Part shown: positions 1-7,403 of the stretch, in pieces | How positions within the stretch are numbered: position 1 is the stretch's first letter | How the letters are laid out: the number at the start of each line of letters is the position of its first letter | Origin: an uncultured Gemmatimonadales bacterium | Lineage (GTDB): Bacteria; Gemmatimonadota; Gemmatimonadetes; Longimicrobiales; Gaopeijiaceae | DNA: 13,591 nt | Reading direction: 5' to 3' | Assembly (NCBI GenBank): GCA_937983085.1 | Contig: CALJKZ010000403.1 | Span: 1-13,591 of the forward strand | Translations under genes and position numbers: made by a program | The notes under the pieces: model-generated | The model's database searches: none | Told to the model about the DNA's origin: nothing | The model's input: the letters and a program-made list of their open reading frames with translations, nothing else

Positions 1-2
1 TC

Positions 3-626
3 AAGGGTCTCAAGGACTCCTTCCACCACAAGATCGAGACGCTCGGCGAGCACGCTGAGCAGATCATGAGCTTCGTGATGCTCTCGGTCATCGACGAGAA
101 GTGGAAGGACCACCTCTACGACCTGGATCACCTCAAGGCGTCCATCGGGTTCCGCGGATGGGGGCAGAAAGATCCCCTCGTCGAGTACAAGAAGGAGGCC
201 TACGACATGTTCGTGGACCTCATGAGCGACCTCCGGAAGACGCTGGCCAGCTATTTCTTCCGGGCCCAGTTCGGGGCACCCCGTCCTCAGCCCAGGGCGC
301 CGCAGCGCCTGAGCTTCAGCGGGCCCTCGGATTCGCCGGGCGGAAGCTTGGCAGAGCAGGCGGCGGCCGCGGGTCAGCAGGGCCGACAGGCTCAGCGACG
401 GCCGGGCAGGCAGGTCGACGAGCTGGGGATGTCCGCTCGGGCGGCTTCGGGGGCGGCTGTCCCGGCCGGTGCATCGGGTCCGGATCCGGCCCAGTTGGCG
501 ACCAATCGCGGGGAGCAGGCGCAGACGAAGCAGACGCCGGTGACCGTCGAGGACGAGCCCGGGCGGAACGATCCCTGTCCCTGTGGTTCGGGGAAGAAGT
601 ACAAGAAATGCCACGGGCGGGTGTGA
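3..626 (+). CDS. secA: Preprotein translocase ATPase SecA, C-terminal part (5' end outside window)
   Basis: SecA is the ATPase that drives unfolded preproteins through the SecYEG channel at the inner membrane. Only the last ~207 residues are here; the frame is open from base 3 and the start lies upstream of the window. The first ~85 residues carry the conserved helical scaffold/C-terminal helical region: IDEKWKDHLYDLDHLK, followed by GWGQKDPLVEYKKEAYDMF, a hallmark of the family. A linker of ~100 residues rich in Ala, Gln, Pro and Gly follows. The protein ends with the zinc-binding tail RNDPCPCGSGKKYKKCHG (Cys-x-Cys...Cys-His), which in SecA binds SecB or the ribosome. No paralogue features are seen, so this is probably the housekeeping copy. 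It marks the chromosomal flank of the polysaccharide locus. Family identity is very secure. Confidence 0.97.
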   Translation, partial: KGLKDSFHHKIETLGEHAEQIMSFVMLSVIDEKWKDHLYDLDHLKASIGFRGWGQKDPLVEYKKEAYDMFVDLMSDLRKTLASYFFRAQFGAPRPQPRAPQRLSFSGPSDSPGGSLAEQAAAAGQQGRQAQRRPGRQVDELGMSARAASGAAVPAGASGPDPAQLATNRGEQAQTKQTPVTVEDEPGRNDPCPCGSGKKYKKCHGRV

Positions 627-639
627 GCCTGAGCACCAC

Positions 640-667
640 TTGCCGGGCCGAGGTCGCTCGCTAAGAT
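640..667 (+). promoter_or_regulatory. Possible sigma70-like promoter for the PHP lipoprotein gene
   Basis: TTGCCG (640-645) and TAAGAT (662-667) are separated by 16 bases. Each matches the TTGACA/TATAAT consensus at 4 of 6 positions. The site lies in the 111-bp gap after the secA stop and 70 bp before the next start codon, which is where a promoter would be expected. In a GC-rich genome of unknown phylum such a match can arise by chance, so this is a weak call. Confidence 0.25.
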
Positions 668-737
668 TTGTGCTTCTTCCGAAGGCGTCTTGGCCGAGCC
701 GTTCGAGCTGGCAGTCGCCCGGTGAGCGCATGCCTGC

Positions 738-1967
738 ATGAATCGGTGCTCCTTCTCCGTCGTCCTGTTCCTCGTCGTATCGGGATGTGGAGAGTCTGCG
801 GTCGCCCCGACCCCGGACGTGGCCCTTCCCCTCCCAGGACTCGACGGATTCGACGCCCGGGTCGAGTGGGATGACGAGTTGGCCGTCCGGGTGGTCCGTG
901 ACCCCTATCAGGGGATCGACTGGGAACAGGCGCGTCTCGTGCCGGTTCAACTCCACGATCACATCGGCGCGGATACGAGCCGAATTCGCGCCTACGACAA
1001 GGCCGGCTACGGGGCGATCCGCATGGTGGACTACAGCGGCGTGTCGTGGCTGCCCTACGCACGGACTCGCCGTCTCTGGCCGCCGCAGGACTTTTTGACC
1101 CCTTCCTTCGTCTCCAGCCTCGAGAACATCGAGGTCTTCATCCCGGGGGCGGAGGAGGTCGGTTATGGGCACGTTGTGAGCGCGTTCCTCACCGAATTCG
1201 TGGTCGCCCGTCGACCGTGGGACCTACGCTTGGCCGGGTCCTACGCTTCGACCCAGGAGGCCATCGCCGTGACCCAGGAGTACGGAGGCCTGGCATTCCT
1301 GGCCCATCCGTGGGGTCCAAAGGAGAACAACGCCTACCTGCACGGCATGGACGGCCTCGAGATCTACAGTGCCTACGGTGCGGTGAAACAACGGGAAGGG
1401 CGCTTCGACCATGTGGGCGGGAGCCTGGATGCCGAAGCGGCGATGGTCGCCATGTGGGACCACTTCCTGGTCCGGGATCAGACGATCCGTGGTATCGCGG
1501 TGAACGATCACTTCGGCCCGGACGACACGGAGCTGCGCCAGGACGACGGCCTCAAGGACAGCGGTAAGATCCTGGTGGTCGCCGAGTACGGCGAGTTGGG
1601 AGACGTTCGGCACGCTCTCGAGAACGGCCGTTTCTTCGCCGTGCGCGACCAGGGACGATCGAAGAGCGCCCATCTGGTGGTCCGTTCTCTGCGGACGGAC
1701 TCCTTGGCCATTCGGCTGGAGTCCGAGGGCGACGTGTCGTGGATGTCCGGAGGCAGGCGCATCGGGAGTGGACCCGTCCTGTGGCTCGACAGTGTGCCGA
1801 GTTCACTTCGGTACGCCCGAGCCGAGATCCACGTGGGTGACTCCGTGGTCCTCTACTCCCAGGCCTTCGGCCTGCGACCGCAGCGTTCACCGTCGCGGTG
1901 CCTCGGGGGCATGCGGGTATCCAACACCTCGTTGGCCAGGTGCGGACCGCCCACCGCCCTGGATTAG
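738..1967 (+). CDS. Predicted lipoprotein with PHP/CehA-like metallohydrolase domain
   Basis: This 409-residue protein is probably an exported metal-dependent hydrolase. Residues 1-17 form a lipoprotein signal peptide: a short N-region, a hydrophobic core (VVLFLVV) and the lipobox V14-S15-G16-C17, so Cys17 would be lipidated. This supports the ATG at 738. The rest carries spaced PHP-type metal-ligand motifs: H73-x-H75, D98, E139/E140 followed by H145 (PGAEEVGYGHVV), H190-P191 (AFLAHP) and D257-H258. Together these match the PHP superfamily order, and the closest exported relatives I know of are CehA/McbA-like hydrolases. The substrate is unknown. A phosphoester, or a cell-envelope or organic ester, is possible. 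The last ~32 residues (Arg/Ser/Pro-rich) look unlike a folded domain, and the stop overlaps that of the converging gene. The gene stands alone between secA and the polysaccharide genes, so a role in the polysaccharide pathway is not established. Confidence 0.75.
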   Translation: MNRCSFSVVLFLVVSGCGESAVAPTPDVALPLPGLDGFDARVEWDDELAVRVVRDPYQGIDWEQARLVPVQLHDHIGADTSRIRAYDKAGYGAIRMVDYSGVSWLPYARTRRLWPPQDFLTPSFVSSLENIEVFIPGAEEVGYGHVVSAFLTEFVVARRPWDLRLAGSYASTQEAIAVTQEYGGLAFLAHPWGPKENNAYLHGMDGLEIYSAYGAVKQREGRFDHVGGSLDAEAAMVAMWDHFLVRDQTIRGIAVNDHFGPDDTELRQDDGLKDSGKILVVAEYGELGDVRHALENGRFFAVRDQGRSKSAHLVVRSLRTDSLAIRLESEGDVSWMSGGRRIGSGPVLWLDSVPSSLRYARAEIHVGDSVVLYSQAFGLRPQRSPSRCLGGMRVSNTSLARCGPPTALD

Positions 1968-3688
1968 CGGCGTAGCAAGCGCCCCATCACGCGCCCGGGA
2001 AGGGCGGCCACGTAGCGAGCCCAAAGCAGGCCACGGCGCAGCGCATGCGGAGACGGGCACTCCGTCCAGAACCGCACCGACGCATGGGCAGAACCGTAGA
2101 CGACCGCCCTGATCTCCTCCTCGACTCGATAGAACCTCGCGAAGTCACCGCCGGTGAGATCGATTCCAGCAGCCCGACTCAGGCGGGTGATGTAGTAGCG
2201 GAGCGACCGGGTGGGACGCCAGCCGATGGCACCCCCGTCGTCGTGGGACTCTCCAAGCAGGTAGAAGAGCCCCCGAATGAGCACGAGCTTGTTGGAAACG
2301 GGCTCCGACCACTCCCACTCGCGATCGATGTAGTGGAGGCCATGGTCGCGGTCGACGACCAGGTTCTTGGGAACACAATCGATGGCGGAGCCCGGAAGGC
2401 CCCCGGCGTCAGGCCGCGCGTCGAAGCTGGCTGCGAGGAATTCCACCCAGCGCCGCACGACGGGTACGAGATCGTCGATGTGAAAACCGGCCCGGGCCAT
2501 CGCCCTCAACCCGAGGAGCTGTAGCGTTTCGCCCGGTACCAGCAGCTCTTCCGTCTTCCGGTTCTGCAACCGGCCTTCGTCGTATCCACCGAGGCCGCTC
2601 TGAAGCTCCTTGGTGACCATCAGGGGCCCCTGGTGCTCGCGGGTTATTGTCGTCACGGTCTGAAAGTCCGGCCGCCGTCCTTCGCTATACAGCGTCGCCA
2701 GCGCCGCCGACGGACCCGCGGGTGCCTCGGCCTTACCTGCAACCACGAGAAAGGAGTCGGCCAGGTAGTGGGCCAGGCCGTCGGCGGTGAGCTCCGGAGC
2801 TACGAAGCGACGATCGGGCCGTCGGGCGTTCCTTTTGGGGGTCCGCTCGAAGTAGTCGCGAGCCCGAAGCTGCCCCATCAACTCCCCGACTGCGGGATGC
2901 TGCATCAACTCTTCCGAGACGACGCAGCGCGGCATCTTGTAGTCAGGGAAGGGGAAGAAGAACTCGACGTGTGGGAAGAACTCGGCCAACCGCTCCCGAA
3001 GACCGTGGTACCCGAAGGTTTCTGCCGTCCCTGGACGCCTGAGATAGCCCTCCAAGCCGTCGAAGCGCCCCTGGGTGTGATCCTCGGGAAGCCCCTGCCA
3101 GTACCTGAGGCCGAACTTGTTCTCGATGGCGAGCACCAGCCTGCCGCCGGGCGAGAGCAGAGACGCGAACTTCTCGAGGGCCGATCGGTAGGGATCCGCT
3201 TCCCCCTCGATGAAGGCGCCCGAGTACTCGAGGACACCGATGCAGTAGAGAAGGTCGACTGGACTCGCGAGCCCCACGTCCTGGAAGGGAGCACTGACGA
3301 CCACGTTGTCGAGTCCCTCCGTCCGTAGGCGCGCGAGACGGGCCCGGGTCGCGTTCCCTTCGATAGAGATCACGTGGTCGAATCGCTCGGCCAACGGACG
3401 AGTGATCGCGCCGCAGCCGGCTCCGACCTCGAGAACGGTGAGTTCCCGAGGGAAGTTCAGGGCCTGAACGAGCTGCGCTCGCTTGCGGCTCAGATGGTAT
3501 TCGGTGGGCCAGTCCTGAATCCACGACTCCAACTCGTACGAGTTCGACGAAAGGTCTCCGGCGCTCGTGAAGGCCTGTTCAAGGACGCGCTCGGTCCGAC
3601 CCCCGTCGCTGTACGCGATGGATTTGTGCTCCTTCAGCCGCCACGTTCGACTCGCTTCGTCGAACCTCAGATTATCGTAGTTCAGCAC
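1964..3688 (-). CDS. Two-domain protein: SAM-dependent methyltransferase plus kinase-like domain (WbdD-like architecture)
   Basis: This predicted 574-residue cytoplasmic enzyme probably modifies a sugar of the locus polysaccharide. The N-terminal part (~60-250) is a class I methyltransferase: YHLS at 64-67, SAM-binding loop E87-V-G-A-G-C-G93, acidic E110 after strand 2, and LLYCIGVLEY at 146-155. The C-terminal part (~330-520) has spaced protein-kinase/APH-fold landmarks: K360 in MVTKEL (strand 3 lysine), E380/E381 (helix C), D437-C-V-P-K-N442 (DxxxxN catalytic loop) and D455 in YIDREW (DFG aspartate). The HRD histidine is replaced (A435-I436-D437). Methyltransferase + kinase is the layout of WbdD, which caps O-antigen chains with phosphate and methyl. 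That role here is inference. The GTG at 3688 is chosen because GGAGAGG sits 9 bases upstream; an in-frame ATG at 3748 would lie deep in the flippase gene. It overlaps the end of the flippase gene by 17 bp and is probably co-translated with it. Confidence 0.8.
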   Translation of the reverse strand: MLNYDNLRFDEASRTWRLKEHKSIAYSDGGRTERVLEQAFTSAGDLSSNSYELESWIQDWPTEYHLSRKRAQLVQALNFPRELTVLEVGAGCGAITRPLAERFDHVISIEGNATRARLARLRTEGLDNVVVSAPFQDVGLASPVDLLYCIGVLEYSGAFIEGEADPYRSALEKFASLLSPGGRLVLAIENKFGLRYWQGLPEDHTQGRFDGLEGYLRRPGTAETFGYHGLRERLAEFFPHVEFFFPFPDYKMPRCVVSEELMQHPAVGELMGQLRARDYFERTPKRNARRPDRRFVAPELTADGLAHYLADSFLVVAGKAEAPAGPSAALATLYSEGRRPDFQTVTTITREHQGPLMVTKELQSGLGGYDEGRLQNRKTEELLVPGETLQLLGLRAMARAGFHIDDLVPVVRRWVEFLAASFDARPDAGGLPGSAIDCVPKNLVVDRDHGLHYIDREWEWSEPVSNKLVLIRGLFYLLGESHDDGGAIGWRPTRSLRYYITRLSRAAGIDLTGGDFARFYRVEEEIRAVVYGSAHASVRFWTECPSPHALRRGLLWARYVAALPGRVMGRLLRR

Positions 3689-4994
3689 GTGAAAAAGCCT
3701 CTCCGTTACGCGACAAAGCGACACGCGCCAGGTAGGTAAGCGCCGCAAAACTGATGGTTACTCTCAGGAGCCACGCGCCGGCCGCACCGACGACCTCGTA
3801 CTGAGCGACCAGGTAGGGCATGTAGCCAACGTACAGGATGAGTTCGCCCACCTGGAGCAGCGCGGCCCAATCCGGTCGTCCCAGCGCCTGTAGAAGGGTC
3901 TGGGAAATGCGGGCCGCGCTGTTGAGGACGATCCCCAAGGCCATGAGCTGGATGACCCTGTAGCCTTCGTCCGCGAATTCCGAGCCGAGCCACCACTCCA
4001 GGAGTGGGTGGGCCAGTAGTGCCAGTCCCAGGCAGACGGGCGCGATCAACCCCACGAGGATGAGCCGAGCTCTGTTGTAGAGCCGGTGGATCTGCTTCGA
4101 GCCGGCCCCGAAGTCCCGACTGAATTCCGGGAACAAGACGTCCACGAAGGCCGCGGGGAGCACCAAGAGCCTGACCATGACGTCGTAGGGCGTCGTGTAG
4201 TAGGCGATGGCCGTGGCGGCGTGCTTCAGGCCGAGGACCACACGGTCCGCGTAGAAGAATACGGGACCGATGATGTTCGTGACCGACATCCACCCGCCGA
4301 ACGTGATGACTTCCCGCGCCGTCGTGCGGTTGAGACTCGCTCGTTGCGCTCCCAGACCCTCCACCACCGAGAACGTTCGAAGGACGTACGCCACGAAGGT
4401 CGCCAATCGAACCGCGACCAGGGTACCCGCGACGACCACCAACGAGGGGTCGCTTCTGACGACGAGTGTCGGGGCGATGAGGTTCAGGGAGCCGGATATG
4501 GCCGACACGCTTCCAACGAAGCGAAACCGCCCGTGAGCCTGCAGCAGCGCGCGCAGCGCAGCCACGAACATGGACAGGGGAACCGCAGCCGCCAGCACGA
4601 CGAACGCGGATTCGGCGTCGGCCAGGTACTCCGCAGAAATCTGCAGGCGAGCGACGAAGGGTGGCCCGAGGACCACCAGGCTCAGCCATCCGAGGATCCC
4701 CAGGGACCCGATGGCCATCATCGAAGTCCAGAACAGCGGGTTCACCTGATCGGTCCGACCCTCTCCGATTCGGTGGGCCACCATACGACCCAGCGTTCGA
4801 CCGAGACCCAGGTCGAAGAGACCTGCGTAGCCGACGACCGCGGCCATGAGGGTGAAGACACCGAACCGCTCCGTGCCCAAGTAGGCAACGAGGAGCGGTA
4901 TGCAAAGGATGGCCGCAAGGATGGGCACGACGTAGCCCGCAAAGGACACGGCACTGTCCCTGAACAGGCGATGACCTGTGATCCGCCTCAACAC
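3672..4994 (-). CDS. Wzx-like polysaccharide flippase (MOP superfamily)
   Basis: This 440-residue integral membrane protein probably flips undecaprenyl-linked oligosaccharide units from the inner to the outer leaflet of the inner membrane. Hydrophobic segments run throughout, consistent with 12-14 transmembrane helices. Characteristic oligosaccharide-flippase features include the N-terminal segment ending in YLGTERFGVFTL (residues ~38-49), the Asp/Gly-rich FDLGLGRTLGR stretch and the mid-protein LPAAFVDVLFPEFSRDF motif. Length is normal for Wzx/RfbX proteins (400-500 aa). The start is a GTG with GGAGG 7 bases upstream. It is the first gene of the minus-strand pair and overlaps the methyltransferase gene that follows. 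It diverges from the Wzy-like gene across a ~300-bp gap. The family is well supported; the transported glycan is unknown. Confidence 0.88.
   Translation of the reverse strand: MLRRITGHRLFRDSAVSFAGYVVPILAAILCIPLLVAYLGTERFGVFTLMAAVVGYAGLFDLGLGRTLGRMVAHRIGEGRTDQVNPLFWTSMMAIGSLGILGWLSLVVLGPPFVARLQISAEYLADAESAFVVLAAAVPLSMFVAALRALLQAHGRFRFVGSVSAISGSLNLIAPTLVVRSDPSLVVVAGTLVAVRLATFVAYVLRTFSVVEGLGAQRASLNRTTAREVITFGGWMSVTNIIGPVFFYADRVVLGLKHAATAIAYYTTPYDVMVRLLVLPAAFVDVLFPEFSRDFGAGSKQIHRLYNRARLILVGLIAPVCLGLALLAHPLLEWWLGSEFADEGYRVIQLMALGIVLNSAARISQTLLQALGRPDWAALLQVGELILYVGYMPYLVAQYEVVGAAGAWLLRVTISFAALTYLARVALSRNGEAFSRAELR
3698..3704 (-). promoter_or_regulatory. Shine-Dalgarno GGAGAGG for the methyltransferase/kinase-like gene
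   Basis: Read on the minus strand, GGAGAGG at 3704-3698 is 9 bases before the GTG at 3688. It lies inside the coding sequence of the upstream flippase gene. It decides the start in favour of the GTG over the in-frame ATG at 3748, which would add 20 residues (MRRLPTW...). Confidence 0.7.
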
Positions 4995-5301
4995 GGGTGC
5001 GCCTCCGGGAGAGCGCTCGAGCCACGCAACTCGGTCAACTCGATTCCGGCCGGGCGGCGGAGAGCAGAGCGACCAGCCTTCGGATTCGTCGCATGAGGTT
5101 GGAGTGTGTTCCGACTGATCGTGCGGTTAGATTGACCGGTCCAGACCCGATCGAAGATGGCTTGACGCCATCCAGACGCAGATGTCGCGCGAAGACCGGA
5201 TTCATGGTGAGTCACCGACGTAGGCGGCATCGCACACCCTCGGTACACCGCTCCGCTGCCGATGCCCAGTCCCACGACCGCGCGCAGCGGAAGCTAGCGC
5301 T
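4995..5301. other. Divergent intergenic region between flippase and polymerase-like genes
   Basis: About 307 bp separate two divergently read transcripts, so promoters for both should lie here. I see a TTGACC hexamer on the plus strand at 5132-5137, but no convincing -10 box at the right distance. No strong promoter is visible on the minus strand, and no long inverted repeat or terminator-like hairpin followed by T residues. Short open frames cross it on both strands, but their Arg/Ser-rich translations look like chance reading of GC-rich DNA. I see no gene here. Confidence 0.5.
5002..5006 (-). promoter_or_regulatory. Shine-Dalgarno GGAGG for the flippase gene
   Basis: GGAGG at 5006-5002 on the minus strand lies 7 bases before the GTG at 4994. 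It supports that GTG as the translation start, giving an N-terminus (MLRRITGHRLFRD) that leads straight into the first membrane segment. Confidence 0.7.
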
Positions 5302-6528
5302 GTGGCTCAGGGTGGTGAACCTTTGACCGCAGCGTCGTCCACCGAAGGCTCACGGGGGCGCCTGAGTCGCTTGGTCGCGGGATTGGTCACCCTGTTCCTC
5401 CTGGCCACGGTCCTCGCACCCGCCAGCGTCCTGAACAAGCTCGTGTTCGGCCTCTTGCTGGTCTTCGGCGTGCTGCATATCGGGATGCGTCCGACTCAGT
5501 CCGTGGTGCCGACGCTCTCCCCTTTGATCGTCGCCGTCGTGTACCTGTACGGCATGTTCGTGTCCGTAGGTGGTGGGAGCGACATGGCGCTGGCGCGACA
5601 GCTCCTGTTGAGCACGATGATGTTGTTCCTGATCTACCCGGTCGTTTGGTACCGCGTTGATCTGGATCACTCGATGAAGGTCGCCGGCGTCGCCGTCGCG
5701 TGCGGGACCGCAGTGTACACCTTCGGATCCCTAGCCTCGGTCCTGCTACCCGGTGCGGGCGCGATCGTCGAGTTGATGGACCGATACTCCATGGCGGCGG
5801 GTGGCTTTCGTACGTTCCTCGGCAGCCCCGTGCCGGTGTATCGTTTGGGGGCGGCTCCCCTTCTTCTGATCCCCTTCCTCCTGTTCGTCATGGACATCCG
5901 AGAGGGAGCCGCCGTCCGAGGCATCGCTGGAGCCCTGGTGGTGGGGGCGGCCATCATGGCGAGTTCCACTCGGGCACTCGTCCTGCTCGCGGCGGTGGGC
6001 GCGATGATCGTCATGATCGAAGGGGCTTCGAGATCAGGACGGGTGGGGTGGTCGACCCTTGCCTGGCTTGGAGTCTGCGCGGCCGTGGCGGTCTTGCCTT
6101 CGACGGAGGTGTTCAGTCCCTCGGAGTTCAGCAACGCCATCAAGCTGGGCCACCTCCGCTCCTTCGCCGACAATCTCGACCTGCATGGAGCGCTGTTCGG
6201 CGACGGGCTGGCGAACATCTACTTCTCGTCCGGGGTCGGTCGGTCGGTGGCCCAGACCGAGATCACGTGGATGGACCAGGTCCGCTACTTCGGCTTCCCC
6301 GCCACGGTGCTCATCGCCGTGGCCCTGGTCTTCCCGCTTCGGCGGCCGGAGTGGTATCGCGTCGACCGTTCCCGCCAGATCGCATTAGCGGTGTTCGGGA
6401 TGTACGTCCTGTTGTCGTTCACCAATCCGGTGCTCTTCAACTCCTACGGGTTGTCGGTGGTGGTTTGGTACTGGTGGCGGATGCTCCGCTCCGACGCCCT
6501 CTCCGGGCGCGTGCTGGGAGGGACGTGA
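5302..6528 (+). CDS. Wzy-like O-antigen/exopolysaccharide polymerase family membrane protein
   Basis: This 408-residue polytopic membrane protein has about ten hydrophobic stretches, the first at residues ~24-44. A larger loop of about 60 residues (~272-335) precedes the last membrane helices. That loop contains FGDGLANIYF and TEITWMDQVRYFGF, the pattern of glycine-rich then Glu...Tyr-Gly residues typical of Wzy/O-antigen ligase-type proteins. Such enzymes join lipid-linked repeat units, or ligate glycan, on the periplasmic face. Wzy proteins are poorly conserved, so the call rests on topology, length and context. The start is uncertain: GTG at 5302 has no clear Shine-Dalgarno, while an in-frame TTG at 5323 has GGTGGTG just upstream and would remove 7 residues. 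The stop overlaps the next start by one base (TGATG). This is the first gene of the plus-strand run. Confidence 0.7.
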   Translation: MAQGGEPLTAASSTEGSRGRLSRLVAGLVTLFLLATVLAPASVLNKLVFGLLLVFGVLHIGMRPTQSVVPTLSPLIVAVVYLYGMFVSVGGGSDMALARQLLLSTMMLFLIYPVVWYRVDLDHSMKVAGVAVACGTAVYTFGSLASVLLPGAGAIVELMDRYSMAAGGFRTFLGSPVPVYRLGAAPLLLIPFLLFVMDIREGAAVRGIAGALVVGAAIMASSTRALVLLAAVGAMIVMIEGASRSGRVGWSTLAWLGVCAAVAVLPSTEVFSPSEFSNAIKLGHLRSFADNLDLHGALFGDGLANIYFSSGVGRSVAQTEITWMDQVRYFGFPATVLIAVALVFPLRRPEWYRVDRSRQIALAVFGMYVLLSFTNPVLFNSYGLSVVVWYWWRMLRSDALSGRVLGGT

Positions 6529-7403
6529 TGCTCGTCACCTCCGTGGTGGTCGCCTACCATCCCGAGCCCGAGGTCCTGACCCAGTTGTGTGAGCGCCTCG
6601 GCGCTCAGGGTTCATCCGTCATTGTCGTCGACAACTCGGAGGAGGGCGAGGGCGTCTGCCTGCCGAAGGATGTCGCTGTCATGCGTAGCGGCGACAACAT
6701 CGGGCCGGCAGCGGCCTTCAACATCGGCATCGACAGGGCACTGTCGGACGGAGCCGAGTGCATCGTTCTCTTCGATCAGGACAGTGAGATCGGCGAGGGC
6801 TTCATCCACCGACTGGTCGGCTCGTTGACCCCGGGACGAGCCCAGGTGGTCGCGCCACGTGCTGTGGATCGAAAGACGGGGAGGGAATACCCACCGCGTC
6901 GCATCGGCCGCTGGGGTCAGTCCGTCACCGTGTCGACGGCTGAAGACTCGGGCCTGGTGCCGGCGGAGCTGGTGATTTCGTCAGGATGCGCAGCCACCGC
7001 ACAGGCCTATCGGGATGTGGGCCTCCTCGATGAGGACCTGTTTATCGACATGGTGGACGTCGAGTGGTGTCTACGGTGTCGGGGCGCGGGCGTGCCCGTG
7101 AGCATTCAAACAGCAGTGACCATGAAGCATTCCATCGGAAGCGGGATCGAGGTGGCACTCGGGGGGCTCTACAGAGGGTCTGTCCACTCTCCCATGAGGA
7201 TCTACTACAAGACGCGAAACGCCCTGCTCCTCGTGAGGCGACCTGGAACGCCCTGGGTGTTCTGGCTGCACCAGGTGGTCTCCGTGAACGCACATCATCT
7301 CATCCAACTGCTCTGGCAACGTGACCGTGGTGCCCGACTTCGGGCTCAATGCAGGGGACTGATCGATGGAATCCTCGGCAGAGCGGGAAGGAGGGTGACG
7401 TGA
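6528..7403 (+). CDS. GT2-family glycosyltransferase, probably rhamnosyltransferase
   Basis: This 291-residue GT-A fold enzyme is predicted to transfer a sugar, probably L-rhamnose from dTDP-rhamnose, to a lipid-linked glycan on the cytoplasmic face. It shows the nucleotide-binding opening VVVAYHPE (6-13) and VDNS (34-37), NIGPAAAFNIGI (57-68), the metal-binding D83-Q-D85 in LFDQDS, and the acceptor/catalytic region FIDMVDVEWCLR (172-183) followed by H201. This combination, especially DQDS and FID.VD.EW, is what I know from the RfbF/WbbL-type rhamnosyltransferases. Linkage and acceptor cannot be told. The ATG at 6528 has GGAGG at 6517-6521, 6 bases upstream. Its start overlaps the polymerase stop by 1 nt, and its stop overlaps the next start by 4 nt (GTGA). 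The adjacent rml genes fit a rhamnose substrate. Confidence 0.85.
   Translation: MLVTSVVVAYHPEPEVLTQLCERLGAQGSSVIVVDNSEEGEGVCLPKDVAVMRSGDNIGPAAAFNIGIDRALSDGAECIVLFDQDSEIGEGFIHRLVGSLTPGRAQVVAPRAVDRKTGREYPPRRIGRWGQSVTVSTAEDSGLVPAELVISSGCAATAQAYRDVGLLDEDLFIDMVDVEWCLRCRGAGVPVSIQTAVTMKHSIGSGIEVALGGLYRGSVHSPMRIYYKTRNALLLVRRPGTPWVFWLHQVVSVNAHHLIQLLWQRDRGARLRAQCRGLIDGILGRAGRRVT
7390..7394 (+). promoter_or_regulatory. Shine-Dalgarno GGAGG for the second glycosyltransferase gene
   Basis: GGAGG at 7390-7394 lies 5 bases before the GTG at 7400, inside the end of the preceding gene. It favours this GTG over the in-frame ATG at 7349, which would add 17 residues with no family similarity. Confidence 0.7.

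Noticed and set aside
1921..1935. Small hairpin CCAAC-5 nt-GTTGG near the convergent stops as a terminator
   Set aside because: The stem is only 5 bp and no T-run follows, so it is not a credible intrinsic terminator.
3689..3748. Longer N-terminus for the methyltransferase/kinase-like protein from the ATG at 3748
   Set aside because: It would overlap the flippase by 77 bp. The GTG at 3688 has a strong Shine-Dalgarno at a good distance.
4086..5096. Plus-strand open frame opposite the flippase gene
   Set aside because: It is a highly charged, His/Asp/Arg-rich translation without motifs, while the minus strand gives a clear membrane transporter.
4997..5326. Short open frames in the divergent gap
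   Set aside because: Arg/Ser-rich translations on both strands without motif or good ribosome binding site; probably chance.
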